Positions 35,401 through 42,449 of a stretch of DNA of 64,000 bases are shown in pieces (the stretch's first letter is position 1; the number at the start of each line of letters is the position of its first letter). The position numbers and the translations under genes are program-made. The DNA is from Sulfitobacter sp. HNIBRBA3233. GTDB taxonomy: Bacteria; Pseudomonadota; Alphaproteobacteria; Rhodobacterales; Rhodobacteraceae. Location: positions 1 to 64,000 of the forward strand of contig NZ_JBEFLP010000003.1 in the NCBI RefSeq assembly GCF_040149665.1. Direction: 5' to 3'. Under the pieces are notes generated by a model. That model was not told the origin of the DNA. It searched no databases and saw only the letters and a program-made list of their open reading frames with translations.

Positions 35401-36710
35401 ATGGTCTCGAGCTGTGCCTCGGAGAGATCGCCCTCCTCAATCAACCGGGCGGGCAGGCGCAATTCCGCACTGGTCGTGCCTGAGGGCGCGGGTGGTGCGA
35501 CAGAAGCCATGGCGATGCTTTCAACGAGCGGCGTGGGATGTTCCTGCGAGCCCGCGATCGCGATCCGCTGCGGACGGTAGCGCGCATAGATGTCCGAAAT
35601 GGGCGTGTTGTCGCGCGGGATATCAAGGCTCGTGAAAGTTAGCGGGACAACGGCATTGGCCCGGGGTTTGGAGGCAGCGACAGGCGCAGCGGCGGTCTTG
35701 CGCGGGGCAGATGATGGAACGGTCAGCCGAGCATGAGGGATCGCTTCAGCCCATTGGGCGGGGCGCATCTCGGTCCTGGTTGCGGCCACTGCATCGACAT
35801 ATGCCAAGGCTTCATCCAGATCCCGCACAGGGATACGGATCATCTCGCCGTCCTCCTGCACCTTGTCAAAGACCATCAGCTGGGTTTCGACAGAGGTGCC
35901 GAGCTTGCGGTAGACCCGCCCCGGCATCGTTAGAGCCAGGCGCGGTGTCAGGAGACCGCAGGCGCGAGACCAATGCGCGGCATCGCGTTCGGGCGTGAAT
36001 CCCGGCGGCATGATCGCCACCAGCCGCCCGCCAAGCGCCAGGCGCTTTGCAGCCGCGATAAGATGTTTGGCGGCGATGTGCTTGTCTCGGGAGCGATCGA
36101 CCGAGGAGGCGAAGGGCGGGTTCATCACCACGACGTCAGGTAGAACCGGCGTCTGCAGCAGATCGTCGATATGCTCACCGTCATGGCCCGTCACATCGCC
36201 GCCAAAGACCGCGCGCAGGAGGCGCGGGCGAAAGGGGTCGATTTCATTGAGCACAAGCGTGGCACCGGCCCGGGCGGCGAAAGCAGCCAGGGCACCGGTG
36301 CCAGCCGACGGCTCCAGCACAGTCTCGCCCTTGCGAATGGCTGCCGCCCGCACGACCATTGCCGCGAAAGGCAACGGCGTAGAAAATTGCTGCAGCCGGA
36401 TTTGCTGCTCTGACCGGCGCGTTTCCGTCAGCAGCCGTGAGGCAAGCAGCTTTGCGGTGGCGATGTCACCTGCTGCACCGTCCCCACGCAGCAGCACCTG
36501 GATGGCCGCGGCCTGCATCAGGTCATATGCCATGCGCCAGTCCCAGGCACCGCCGGCATCGCTGCCATGGAACGTCTCGCGCATGATACGCGCGAGCGCT
36601 GAACTGCGCAGGGGCTGGTAGTCGACCTCCGCGCCGATCTGCTCGAGGGCAGAGGCGAGGTCAGGGTGGGAGATCGAGAGAGCCGGGTTTGCCGGTTTGG
36701 GCTTGGTCAT
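32448..36710 (-). CDS. Strawberry-notch family methyltransferase/helicase (1420 aa)
   Basis: ATG at 36710 starts MTKPKPANPALSISH, favoured over a start 14 codons upstream. Residues ~100-300 are a Rossmann methyltransferase-like domain: LEPSAGTGALAAFAARAGA, and VVMNPPF as the catalytic NPPF. From about 440 is an SF2 helicase core with GDGTGCGKGRECAG (Walker A) and LAFDEAHAMQN (DEAH). Later LIFSDAGGTGRSYHAA and GLGRTHRSAQ (motif VI-like) with the C-terminal SNO domain follow. Such proteins are large plasmid or phage passengers. Roles in protecting or remodelling incoming DNA are suspected but unproven. Confidence 0.88.
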   Translation of the reverse strand: MTKPKPANPALSISHPDLASALEQIGAEVDYQPLRSSALARIMRETFHGSDAGGAWDWRMAYDLMQAAAIQVLLRGDGAAGDIATAKLLASRLLTETRRSEQQIRLQQFSTPLPFAAMVVRAAAIRKGETVLEPSAGTGALAAFAARAGATLVLNEIDPFRPRLLRAVFGGDVTGHDGEHIDDLLQTPVLPDVVVMNPPFASSVDRSRDKHIAAKHLIAAAKRLALGGRLVAIMPPGFTPERDAAHWSRACGLLTPRLALTMPGRVYRKLGTSVETQLMVFDKVQEDGEMIRIPVRDLDEALAYVDAVAATRTEMRPAQWAEAIPHARLTVPSSAPRKTAAAPVAASKPRANAVVPLTFTSLDIPRDNTPISDIYARYRPQRIAIAGSQEHPTPLVESIAMASVAPPAPSGTTSAELRLPARLIEEGDLSEAQLETIIMANDAHGRDLPGRFTIDEDQTKLTRADDDPNARAYRLGYFLGDGTGCGKGRECAGLILVNWLAGRRKAIWVSKSATLIEDAIRDWTDLGGSPADIQPLSKWKPDQPIPMGDGILFVTYATLRSAGKCGTTRLSQILDWMGEDFEGVLAFDEAHAMQNAAGSEQGRGVKPSQQGLAGLRLQLAAPRARVFYISATGATSVHNLAYAARLGLWGQGPEYPFPSRESFVSAMEAGGVAAMEVVARDLKTLGLYTARALSFDGVEYDVLEHALNSAQIEIYDAYAASFRTIHHNLEAALTATGVNDASGETNASAARASAKSRFESTKQRFFNHLLMGMKAPTIIRAIKDDLAAGKACVIQVVSTGESLLKRRLEAMDPEDELVEGALTPRDYVLGYLEQAFPIHAQKLVEIDGNMVAEPLRDETGALVVSREALALRDAAMMELMTLAPIPSALDQILWAFGDEAVAEVTGRSIRPLKAEDGHLFIEKRAASSNSSETQAFMDGEKDILIFSDAGGTGRSYHAAQTAKNQKRRRHYLLEPGWRADAAIQGLGRTHRSAQVSAPFFRVCTSDVHGEKRFTSTIAKRLDQLGALTKGQRETGSQGMFREEDNLESPIARAALRGYFADLAAGRAEAMSYESFTDWTALRLIDKDSVLLEELPPIQRFLNRVLALPIHMQNALFAEFMRRIADQTERARAAGTLDLGVETLRGEKIEQVSTEDLWTCPKSGAVTRIIGLEMTDPVYVLGADEAKSRNPDKLPMVNRASGRAALISARPMQMYDEDIVTLMRKAVRPNGSSYLEETRFESSAWEEIDRPEFARLWDAEAASLPKTTTTKLYLLTGLLLPIWKDIPTTNERIYRVTPDGATAMIGRTLSEEGAAALRARFLVSNPQTPQEMLIAAMGTTAPVDLGRGLNLTRRRVAGEMRLELGGAEKGMIDGLKALGCFTEIIAFQLRVFLPHGDGIDTAGILARIVGQAPDAAPVAAE

Positions 36711-36746
36711 GGGGATTTTCCTTTGGATCAGGGTCTGAGTTCCAAA

Positions 36747-36773
36747 GGACAAAAAGCCCGCTTTCGCTTTTCC
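36747..36773 (-). terminator. Hairpin upstream of the strawberry-notch gene
   Basis: On the minus strand GGAAAAGC-GAAAGCGG-GCTTTTTGTCC, with a T run, lies 41 bases past the small stability-type gene and 37 bases before the next start. It looks like an intrinsic terminator. Confidence 0.5.
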
Positions 36774-36813
36774 GGGGTGATTAGGTCAGACCGCGCTGAC
36801 CTCCAAGGCTTGG

Positions 36814-36966
36814 TCAGGGCTTGGATTGGCCCTGGCGCTTCGCATCAATCAAAGCCTGTGCGGCCTGCATCACCTGAACTTGAGATATTCCCGTGCATTC
36901 CTCCTCCAGCGCGGCCTGCACCTTCGCGCGAAACCACGCGTCATACGAATTGACATCAGCCGCCAC
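36814..36966 (-). CDS. Small stability-determinant-like protein (50 aa)
   Basis: A GTG start with GAGGAG seven bases upstream gives MAADVNSYDAWFRAKVQAAL, then EEECTGISQVQVMQAAQALI and a lysine-rich tail. 'SYDxWFRAKVQAAL' is the signature of the short 'stability determinant' or ParD-like antitoxin peptides on proteobacterial plasmids. It overlaps the end of the upstream 54-residue frame by 11 bases. A matching ParE-type toxin is not evident beside it. Confidence 0.5.
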   Translation of the reverse strand: MAADVNSYDAWFRAKVQAALEEECTGISQVQVMQAAQALIDAKRQGQSKP

Positions 36967-37120
36967 GGAAATGCTCCTCGAGCCCGATATCCAGCAGCTT
37001 GCCGAGGTCATCGGGCATGTCTGCAACGTGCACAACAATTGGGAAACGGTGCCCCGTCAGGTCAGGCGCGCATTGCTCCTCTAGCCCGAGGTGCTGCCTA
37101 TCCTTTTTCGCCTCAATCAT
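36956..37120 (-). CDS. Small hypothetical protein (54 aa)
   Basis: ATG with GGAGAAAGCACA upstream starts MIEAKKDRQHLGLEEQCAPD, continues LTGHRFPIVVHVADMPDDLG and ends EEHFRGG. No family is recognised. The good ribosome site and the overlap with the stability-determinant-like gene suggest that the two are translated together. Confidence 0.4.
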   Translation of the reverse strand: MIEAKKDRQHLGLEEQCAPDLTGHRFPIVVHVADMPDDLGKLLDIGLEEHFRGG

Positions 37121-37213
37121 TGTGCTTTCTCCGACCCTATTATCAGCCGAGCTACATCTTCCAGCGGGGCGTCGTAAACGATAATGCCAAAGGGTCACAG
37201 CAAGCTGGCCCAC

Positions 37214-37732
37214 TTATCGATCGGGCACCGCTTCAAGGGAAGTTTCGAACCGCTTGTCCGCCGCCGCAGCTTCTTTCAAGAGCGCGTCGAAATTGTCAGG
37301 TGGATTTCCATCTTCCAGCATCCCTTTGAACGTCGCATAGGCATCCGTCTTGCTGCCGTAGGCGCGCAGAGTCTTATCGTCGTTCACCCAGGCCACCACG
37401 ATGACCTTGGCATCGCTGTTGAAGCGGTAGAACAACCGATACTGCTGGAAGAATTTCGCCCGGAACCAGTGCTTGCGGTGATCGCCGAGTGTGCCGCCTT
37501 GCCGGAAGGCGGCGGCACCCGGATCTGCCGGTATGTCCTCGGTGACCAGCTTGAAGATGGCGGCCAGCCGTTTCGTCGGGTTTTTCTTGCGCCAGGTCTT
37601 AGGATCGCGTGCTTTACGCGCCTCGACCTCTTCAATCAGCCCTTCGACCTGATCCAGAAAGAGCGGATGCGCATAAATCGACCATCCGTTTACGACAAGG
37701 GGCGATTGGGCGGGCACGCTATCGCCGCTCAT
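37214..37732 (-). CDS. yhaV: YhaV-family type II toxin (RNase)
   Basis: YhaV toxins are RelE-like ribosome-dependent RNases. The 172-residue protein shows the family pattern: LVVNGWSIYAHPLFLDQVEGL, then WRKKNPTKRLAAIFKLVTED, IPADPGAAAFRQGGTLGDHRKHWFRAKFF-type segment, RLFYRFNSDAKVIVVAWVND and RAYGSKTDAYATFKGMLEDG. The start overlaps the antitoxin gene by four bases. Slightly longer than E. coli YhaV. Confidence 0.9.
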   Translation of the reverse strand: MSGDSVPAQSPLVVNGWSIYAHPLFLDQVEGLIEEVEARKARDPKTWRKKNPTKRLAAIFKLVTEDIPADPGAAAFRQGGTLGDHRKHWFRAKFFQQYRLFYRFNSDAKVIVVAWVNDDKTLRAYGSKTDAYATFKGMLEDGNPPDNFDALLKEAAAADKRFETSLEAVPDR

Positions 37733-38055
37733 TCATCCTCGAGCGATAGCGGCGCATCGAGATCGACGTCAACGTCTCCGACCAGTGCTGCAAGACGGTC
37801 ATGCAAAGCCCCATCGAACGCCCGAATGCGGACCGGATGCGCCTTGATATCGGCCTCGACAAAATCGAGAAAGGCTCCGAGCACGGGATCTTCCTCGTCG
37901 CTGCGCACGGGCTCGATATAGACCCTGCCACTCGGCTCGGTGCAGTAACGAATCTGGTCGCCCTTCCCCAACTTGAGCTGTTTGCGCACACCCGCCGGCA
38001 CGGTCGTCTGATACCGATCCGTGAGTTTCGAGACATCTTGTGCGAGCGCTGTCAT
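37729..38055 (-). CDS. prlF: PrlF-family antitoxin (SpoVT/AbrB fold)
   Basis: The 108-residue protein has an N-terminal swapped-hairpin AbrB domain (KLTDRYQTTVPAGVRKQLKL then GKGDQIRYCTEPSGRVYIEP) and an acidic C-terminal tail (FLDFVEADIKAHP...), the layout of PrlF/SohA, which neutralises YhaV and represses the operon. Palindromes just upstream fit such autoregulation. It is first in a two-gene operon with yhaV. Confidence 0.88.
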   Translation of the reverse strand: MTALAQDVSKLTDRYQTTVPAGVRKQLKLGKGDQIRYCTEPSGRVYIEPVRSDEEDPVLGAFLDFVEADIKAHPVRIRAFDGALHDRLAALVGDVDVDLDAPLSLEDE

Positions 38056-38100
38056 GGCAGTCTCCTGAAGGGAAAAGGGTCTTTGCTACCCGTGATAGGT

Positions 38101-38129
38101 AATGCATTTGCATTGTCTTGTCAAGACAA
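38101..38129. promoter_or_regulatory. Palindromes upstream of prlF-yhaV (operator candidate)
   Basis: Two inverted repeats sit side by side: AATGCA-TT-TGCATT (38101-38114) and TTGTCTTG-T-CAAGACAA (38113-38129). Their place about 50 bp upstream of prlF suits AbrB-type autoregulation. Confidence 0.55.
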
Positions 38130-38181
38130 GCCGCAGGATCTGCTGTCGCCGGGCAGGTCGATGAGCTGTCCGGCGCAGCAC

Positions 38182-38835
38182 CTATTCTCGCCCCGCGAGA
38201 TACTCTGCCAGCACCGGGCTGGCCTCGCCTTTTGCGGAGATGAGCAGCTCCGAGCCCGCAAGCGAAGCTTTCGAAAGGCGCACGAGCCCACCGGTTTCCT
38301 CGATGCGGTAGCAACGCCGTTTTTGCCGCCCCCGCCTGTAGTACGTCGCAGTGACGATCTGGCAGGTGCTGCCATCGGTGAGCGTCACAGGGGTGGCGAG
38401 CCTGATCTTGTCGCCTTCCTGGTAGTCTGGGATCGCAGCCCAATCCCGGCAGCGCTGACGCCAGTCCTGGGCGTAGCTGTCCGGGTTTTTCAGGTCGGAG
38501 AGGAGCTCGATCAGCCCAAGCGGAGCACGAGACACGTTCGGGCCAGCACTTTCCTCCATGTCCTTGTAGCCCCAGCAGCCGTCATCGTATCGGGTGAGGA
38601 AGACAGCCCCGAAAGTGATGGAGCCATCCGCATCGGTGACATAGGTCGCGTCTTCGACAGCGGTGCCGTCGAGATTGGTGACCCTTGCCGCCGCATACCA
38701 GGTTGAGCCGACCTTGCAGGCCTTGACCAGTTCGGTTTTGCGCGTTTCGCCCTCAAAAGTGCAGAGCCGGGTGATCTCCTCTCTCTCATCCACGTAGGTT
38801 TTAACGCGGCCGTCGGTGTAGAAAAGCCATCCCAT
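38182..38835 (-). CDS. Plasmid protein, DUF6927-like (217 aa)
   Basis: Starts MGWLFYTDGRVKTYVDEREE with ITRLCTFEGETRKTELVKAC, a conserved N-terminus of plasmid proteins next to ParB-like genes. The middle has GSITFGAVFLTRYDDGCWGYKDM and a C-terminal strand-rich part (GDKIRLATPVTLTDGS; YRIEETGGLVRLSKASLAGS). I associate it with DUF6927, with moderate certainty. The function is unknown. It abuts the next gene (start at its stop). Confidence 0.55.
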   Translation of the reverse strand: MGWLFYTDGRVKTYVDEREEITRLCTFEGETRKTELVKACKVGSTWYAAARVTNLDGTAVEDATYVTDADGSITFGAVFLTRYDDGCWGYKDMEESAGPNVSRAPLGLIELLSDLKNPDSYAQDWRQRCRDWAAIPDYQEGDKIRLATPVTLTDGSTCQIVTATYYRRGRQKRRCYRIEETGGLVRLSKASLAGSELLISAKGEASPVLAEYLAGRE

Positions 38836-39527
38836 TATGCCACCCTCCGGTCATCGATTTCCATCAGCGCATCCAGCGGCACGCGGTAGGGCTGCATGGC
38901 GTCGAAATCCTCGCAGCGTTTATGGGAACAAGCTGAAGCACCAATACCCTGCCGCGCTGCGCGCTCTCGGGACATTGGTGCTGATTCATCTTCTTCGTAT
39001 TCCCAAATCGCCGAATTGCCGCAGTTCTGCACGATCGCGAAGGTGTCGCAGGCATCCTTGAGGACGACCCGGAAGGTGCCGCCGAGGCCCGAGGGCACTT
39101 CGTAGGTCCCGCCGATGAGATAGTCCGAGGCCCGGCGCACGAAGACGCGGATGCTGTGGCCATCGGTGGCGAGCCGGATCACCCCCCGCCCCCGGTCGAT
39201 GAGCACCTGCACGTCATCCAGGATGTCGGTGTAAAACTGGCCGGTCAGATCGCGAAACGCCATGCGGCGCTGCGCCATCCAGTCGGTATCCCGAAACGGG
39301 TTCATGCCGTCGGCAAAGGCGAAGGATGGATCGGCCTGCTCGGTCGTGACGATGCGGGTTGTCGTGCCGTCGATGCCGTTTGAGCGCAGATGCACACCAT
39401 TGCCGACGATGAGGATCAGGGCCGGCCTGTCCACGGACCCGTTCCAGTTGGGCAGGAAGGTCTTGCAGGCGCGCGCATGGGCGATCTGCGCCGCAACTGC
39501 GGAGGCAGAGAACTTGAGAATAGCCAT
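38835..39527 (-). CDS. Plasmid protein, possibly DUF3085 family (230 aa)
   Basis: Starts MAILKFSASAVAAQIAHARAC and contains PALILIVGNGVHLRSNGIDG, DVQVLIDRGRGVIRLATDGH and RVFVRRASDYLIGG. The layout resembles DUF3085-type proteins (helix, then 'LvGD.GVYL.SNG') common beside ParB-like plasmid genes. The biochemical role is unknown. It is followed by the DUF6927-like gene and preceded by the ParB-like gene on the same strand. Confidence 0.5.
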   Translation of the reverse strand: MAILKFSASAVAAQIAHARACKTFLPNWNGSVDRPALILIVGNGVHLRSNGIDGTTTRIVTTEQADPSFAFADGMNPFRDTDWMAQRRMAFRDLTGQFYTDILDDVQVLIDRGRGVIRLATDGHSIRVFVRRASDYLIGGTYEVPSGLGGTFRVVLKDACDTFAIVQNCGNSAIWEYEEDESAPMSRERAARQGIGASACSHKRCEDFDAMQPYRVPLDALMEIDDRRVA

Positions 39528-39601
39528 GGGGATGTCTTTCTGTTCGGTTTTGAAGAGGGTCGACCCGCGCAGGGAATGCCTCGCGCGGGTCGCGTGATGG
39601 C

Positions 39602-41584
39602 TCAGGCCGCTTGCGCGACCTCGCCGTCAGGTTCCGAGGTTTCCGTGATCGGCGCCGTCTCATCACAGGCGCCACCGGCGGTCTGCATCATCGGCGGGCA
39701 CCAGGCGGCCACGGCAGCGCGCTGCGCGTCCGTGAGGGTGGCGAAAGGCTCCGCGAAGAGCTTGTCGCAGAAGGCGACGATCTCCTTCTTGCTCGACGAG
39801 GCCAGCGTTACCGCCTCCTGGGCGAGACCCAGATCGTCGCCGAGGATTTTCAGGAGCCAGGCCTTCTTAAAGCGATTGAAGAGCGCCGCATTCGGCGTCC
39901 AATGGACGCGGATATCGGGCATGATCTCGATCTCGAAGTCATGCATCAAGCTGTCGCGCTGGCGGTCCCGCGCGAAACAGGACTGCGTGGTGCTGGCCGT
40001 CGCATAGGCAACGAGCTTGGCCTTCTCGCCCGGCTTCAGCGCGCGAAACGCCGCAAATTGATCGGCGGGCGCGCGGGTGTCATTGAGCCAGGACAGATCA
40101 AGCGTATCATGCGCCGCCGCCACCTGCTCGAGCGAGGTTGCGTCGATCTCGTCCATCTTGGCGTGGTTGCGGTATTCCTTGCGGGCCTCGACCCTGATTG
40201 CCTGCGTCACGGCCATGCCGGTGCCCAGGACGTCGCTCACCAGCTTGAAGAGCGTCAGATCGAGCGTGGCCTCGGGATGCAGCGCCATCGCGGCCCCGAG
40301 CGCCATGGCCCGCTCGGTCTTGAGATCCTCGGCCAGCGAGGCCGGGTAGCTGATCTCGCCAGCGTCGGGTGCCTCCTCCCCCGTCGCGTTGCCCGAGGCG
40401 CCGCGCGTGTTCTCCGCTTTCGCGGTGTCCTCCGGGCGGACGAGGCCGATATGGAGCGTGATCTGCCCACTCGACCAGGACGCAATCACACCGGCGCGGG
40501 CCAGGTCATCGGCGCTGTAGGCCTCCTGCAGGTCGCGAGCTTCGTCTTCCAAGGCGTCCACGCGCTCGTAAAGGGCGTTGTAGGCTTCGTCCTCGAGCCC
40601 CTCATCCTCCATTTCGAGCTGGAGTTGCTCGAGCTCGGTGGTGATCTCGTCGATGCGCTTCTGTGCCTCCTCATCCGGTTCGATCGGGCCGGGATAGACG
40701 CGGCCGAAGTCGGCCATGGTCGCGTAATCATAGCGCACCATCGCATCTGCCCAGGCAAAGCCCAGTTTTGCGCGGGCCTCCTCAGCGGCAGCCCCGAGTT
40801 TCTCGCGCAGGATGGTCTCGACCAGCGCCGCATCCTCGAGCACGGAATGCTCTTCCAGAAGGTCAGCTGCGACAGCGCCACCGCGGGCCTCATAGTCTTC
40901 ACGCACGAAGGCCCCGATATCGTCACTGACCTGCACCCCGCGGGATTTGAGCGCCTGACGGACAGTATAGGCCTGCAGATAGCTGTCTTCCTTGGTCAGC
41001 GCCTCATAGACCTCCTTCTGCACCTCTTGGCTCGGGTGCTCCGCAAAGGCCTTCATCGTGTCGAGCGTGATCGTCTTGGCCCGGGCCGCGGCGCGGATAT
41101 CGGGATGAATGAGGCCGTAGCGCAAGCGGCCTTTCACGGCGGCGATCGTGGTACCGAAGGTCTTGGCGATGGTCTCGGGCGTCTGACCGTCGACCTCCAT
41201 CATCCGCGCGAAGGCCTCGAACTCGTCGATGGCGTTCATCGGCGCTTGAGTGATGTTCTCGGCGAGCGACAGAGCCGTGGTGACTTCGCAATCCTCAGGG
41301 ACAACACGGCAGTCGATCTTGGTCGTCGCGGTGAAGCCCTTCTCGCTCTGGTCCGCGACCAGTTCCTTGAGGGCGGCATGGCGGCGACCGCCTGCGAGTA
41401 CGGCATATTTGCCGTCGATCTTCTGAACCAGGAGCGGCTGGAGGAGACCCAGCACCGCGATGCTGGCTTTCAGATGTGCGATGTTCTCGGGGTCGTAGGT
41501 TTCCGGGGAGTTGCTGCGTACATTGGCGGGGTGAGCTGTCAGATCGCCGATGGCGACGGAGACGGGTTTGAAACTTGCGGTCAT
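39602..41584 (-). CDS. ParB/RepB-like nuclease-domain protein, large plasmid form (660 aa)
   Basis: The N-terminal half is a ParB domain: VSVAIGDLTAHPANVR, LGLLQPLLVQKIDGKYAVLAGGRRHAALKEL (GxRR box) and ALSLAENITQAPMNAIDEFEAF, then the helix-turn-helix GQTPETIAKTFGTTIAAVKGRLR. The C-terminal half is acidic coiled coil followed by a helical region unlike chromosomal ParB. Such long ParB-like proteins are standard passengers of alphaproteobacterial plasmids and are distinct from RepB of the partition operon further along. Whether it partitions DNA or has another role is not known. Confidence 0.85.
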   Translation of the reverse strand: MTASFKPVSVAIGDLTAHPANVRSNSPETYDPENIAHLKASIAVLGLLQPLLVQKIDGKYAVLAGGRRHAALKELVADQSEKGFTATTKIDCRVVPEDCEVTTALSLAENITQAPMNAIDEFEAFARMMEVDGQTPETIAKTFGTTIAAVKGRLRYGLIHPDIRAAARAKTITLDTMKAFAEHPSQEVQKEVYEALTKEDSYLQAYTVRQALKSRGVQVSDDIGAFVREDYEARGGAVAADLLEEHSVLEDAALVETILREKLGAAAEEARAKLGFAWADAMVRYDYATMADFGRVYPGPIEPDEEAQKRIDEITTELEQLQLEMEDEGLEDEAYNALYERVDALEDEARDLQEAYSADDLARAGVIASWSSGQITLHIGLVRPEDTAKAENTRGASGNATGEEAPDAGEISYPASLAEDLKTERAMALGAAMALHPEATLDLTLFKLVSDVLGTGMAVTQAIRVEARKEYRNHAKMDEIDATSLEQVAAAHDTLDLSWLNDTRAPADQFAAFRALKPGEKAKLVAYATASTTQSCFARDRQRDSLMHDFEIEIMPDIRVHWTPNAALFNRFKKAWLLKILGDDLGLAQEAVTLASSSKKEIVAFCDKLFAEPFATLTDAQRAAVAAWCPPMMQTAGGACDETAPITETSEPDGEVAQAA

Positions 41585-41640
41585 GGGATATCCTTCTTGA
41601 TGGCTGGAATGCGGTCCGCGCGATCCTCCGCACGGTCAAT

Positions 41641-41686
41641 CCCCGGAACCGGGGATCACGACGACAAAAGGCCCACTCTCCCTTTG
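41641..41686 (-). terminator. Hairpins upstream of the ParB-like gene
   Basis: Minus-strand CAAAGG-GAGAGTGGG-CCTTTTG (41665-41686) is the third copy of the repeated hairpin type in this block. It is followed by a CCCCGG-AA-CCGGGG palindrome (41641-41654). They lie between the DUF3768 stop and the ParB-like start. Confidence 0.45.
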
Positions 41687-41739
41687 AGGGGTCAGTGGGC
41701 CTTCATCGCCTGGGTTGTCGGGAAGGGGTGTCCCCTGCC

Positions 41740-42129
41740 CTACCAGTCGCGCGCCAGCATGATGGTCAGCACGCGCATGGTGGTCGCGGGATTGTCCGGG
41801 GCGTCAGCCCCGTAGCGGAAGTCGGAATCCGCCTCATAGAGATCGATTTTCCAGAACACGGCCTCGCCCCGGATCTCGACCGCCCCGAAATCATGCCATC
41901 CTTCGGGATCGTTCTCGGGCTCGAAGGTCTCGAACATGCCCGTGGCCTTCACCGCCTCGGCCATGAAGCCGTCCCCCGCCTCCATGAGCGATCGGGTGAC
42001 GTGCATCCGACCTTGGATAGGCGCCTCTGGTGCTATCCCGAGGCAGGCGAGCTTGCGAAATGCGTCGTTCTGCGCTGCGATCACACTCGGATCAGGGCGG
42101 TCTGTCTGGGGTTGTGCGGTGATGGTCAT
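41740..42129 (-). CDS. DUF3768 domain-containing protein
   Basis: The 129-residue protein has the DUF3768 order: IAAQNDAFRKLACLG, GRMHVTRSLMEAGDGFMAEAV, then FEPENDPEGWHDFGAVEIRG and AVFWKIDLYEADSDFRYGAD, ending TMRVLTIMLARDW. DUF3768 proteins are small plasmid-associated proteins of unknown function, often near antirestriction genes as here. Good start context (AGGAATGCCCC-ATG). Confidence 0.8.
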   Translation of the reverse strand: MTITAQPQTDRPDPSVIAAQNDAFRKLACLGIAPEAPIQGRMHVTRSLMEAGDGFMAEAVKATGMFETFEPENDPEGWHDFGAVEIRGEAVFWKIDLYEADSDFRYGADAPDNPATTMRVLTIMLARDW

Positions 42130-42163
42130 GGGGCATTCCTCTGTGAAGTTGAAACACCCATCT

Positions 42164-42179
42164 CAAAGCCTGCTTTTTC
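42164..42179 (-). terminator. Small hairpin upstream of the DUF3768 gene
   Basis: GAAAAAGC-AG-GCTTTG on the minus strand is the fourth member of the repeated AAAGCNGGCTTT type. The short loop makes it weak as a terminator. Confidence 0.3.
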
Positions 42180-42216
42180 TTTTCCGCCTGGCGGCAGGAC
42201 CGAAGGAGAAGGTGCC

Positions 42217-42426
42217 CTACCCGAACAGCCCCTTGGATCTGTAATTCGGGTTGGGGATGGTCTCGACCCAGCCACCCTGTTCCTTGATGGTCTCGAGCGC
42301 TGCCGAGAGTGGATAGGCGCCCTCGGATGGGCTCCACCAATATGCTCCGCGTTTGAAGGTGATGATCTTGCGGCGGCCACCTTCAAAGCAGGCCACCCGC
42401 AGCGTCTTGGGTTCCTCGCGCGACAT
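42217..42426 (-). CDS. Small hypothetical protein (69 aa)
   Basis: Encodes MSREEPKTLRVACFEGGRRK, then IITFKRGAYWWSPSEGAYPL and SAALETIKEQGGWVETIPNP. It is a basic, aromatic-rich little protein with alternating strands. No family is recognised. It lies 23 bases downstream of the ArdC-like gene, on the same strand. Confidence 0.5.
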   Translation of the reverse strand: MSREEPKTLRVACFEGGRRKIITFKRGAYWWSPSEGAYPLSAALETIKEQGGWVETIPNPNYRSKGLFG

Positions 42427-42449
42427 GGGCGTCTCCGTTCTCCCTGTGG

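Noticed and set aside
33381..35483. Two long plus-strand frames opposite the strawberry-notch gene
   Set aside because: The helicase and methyltransferase motifs lie on the minus strand throughout. The plus frames are antisense shadows.
39611..41815. A 734-codon plus-strand open frame opposite the ParB-like gene
   Set aside because: The minus strand encodes a recognisable ParB domain. The antisense translation has no family features and is a codon-bias shadow.
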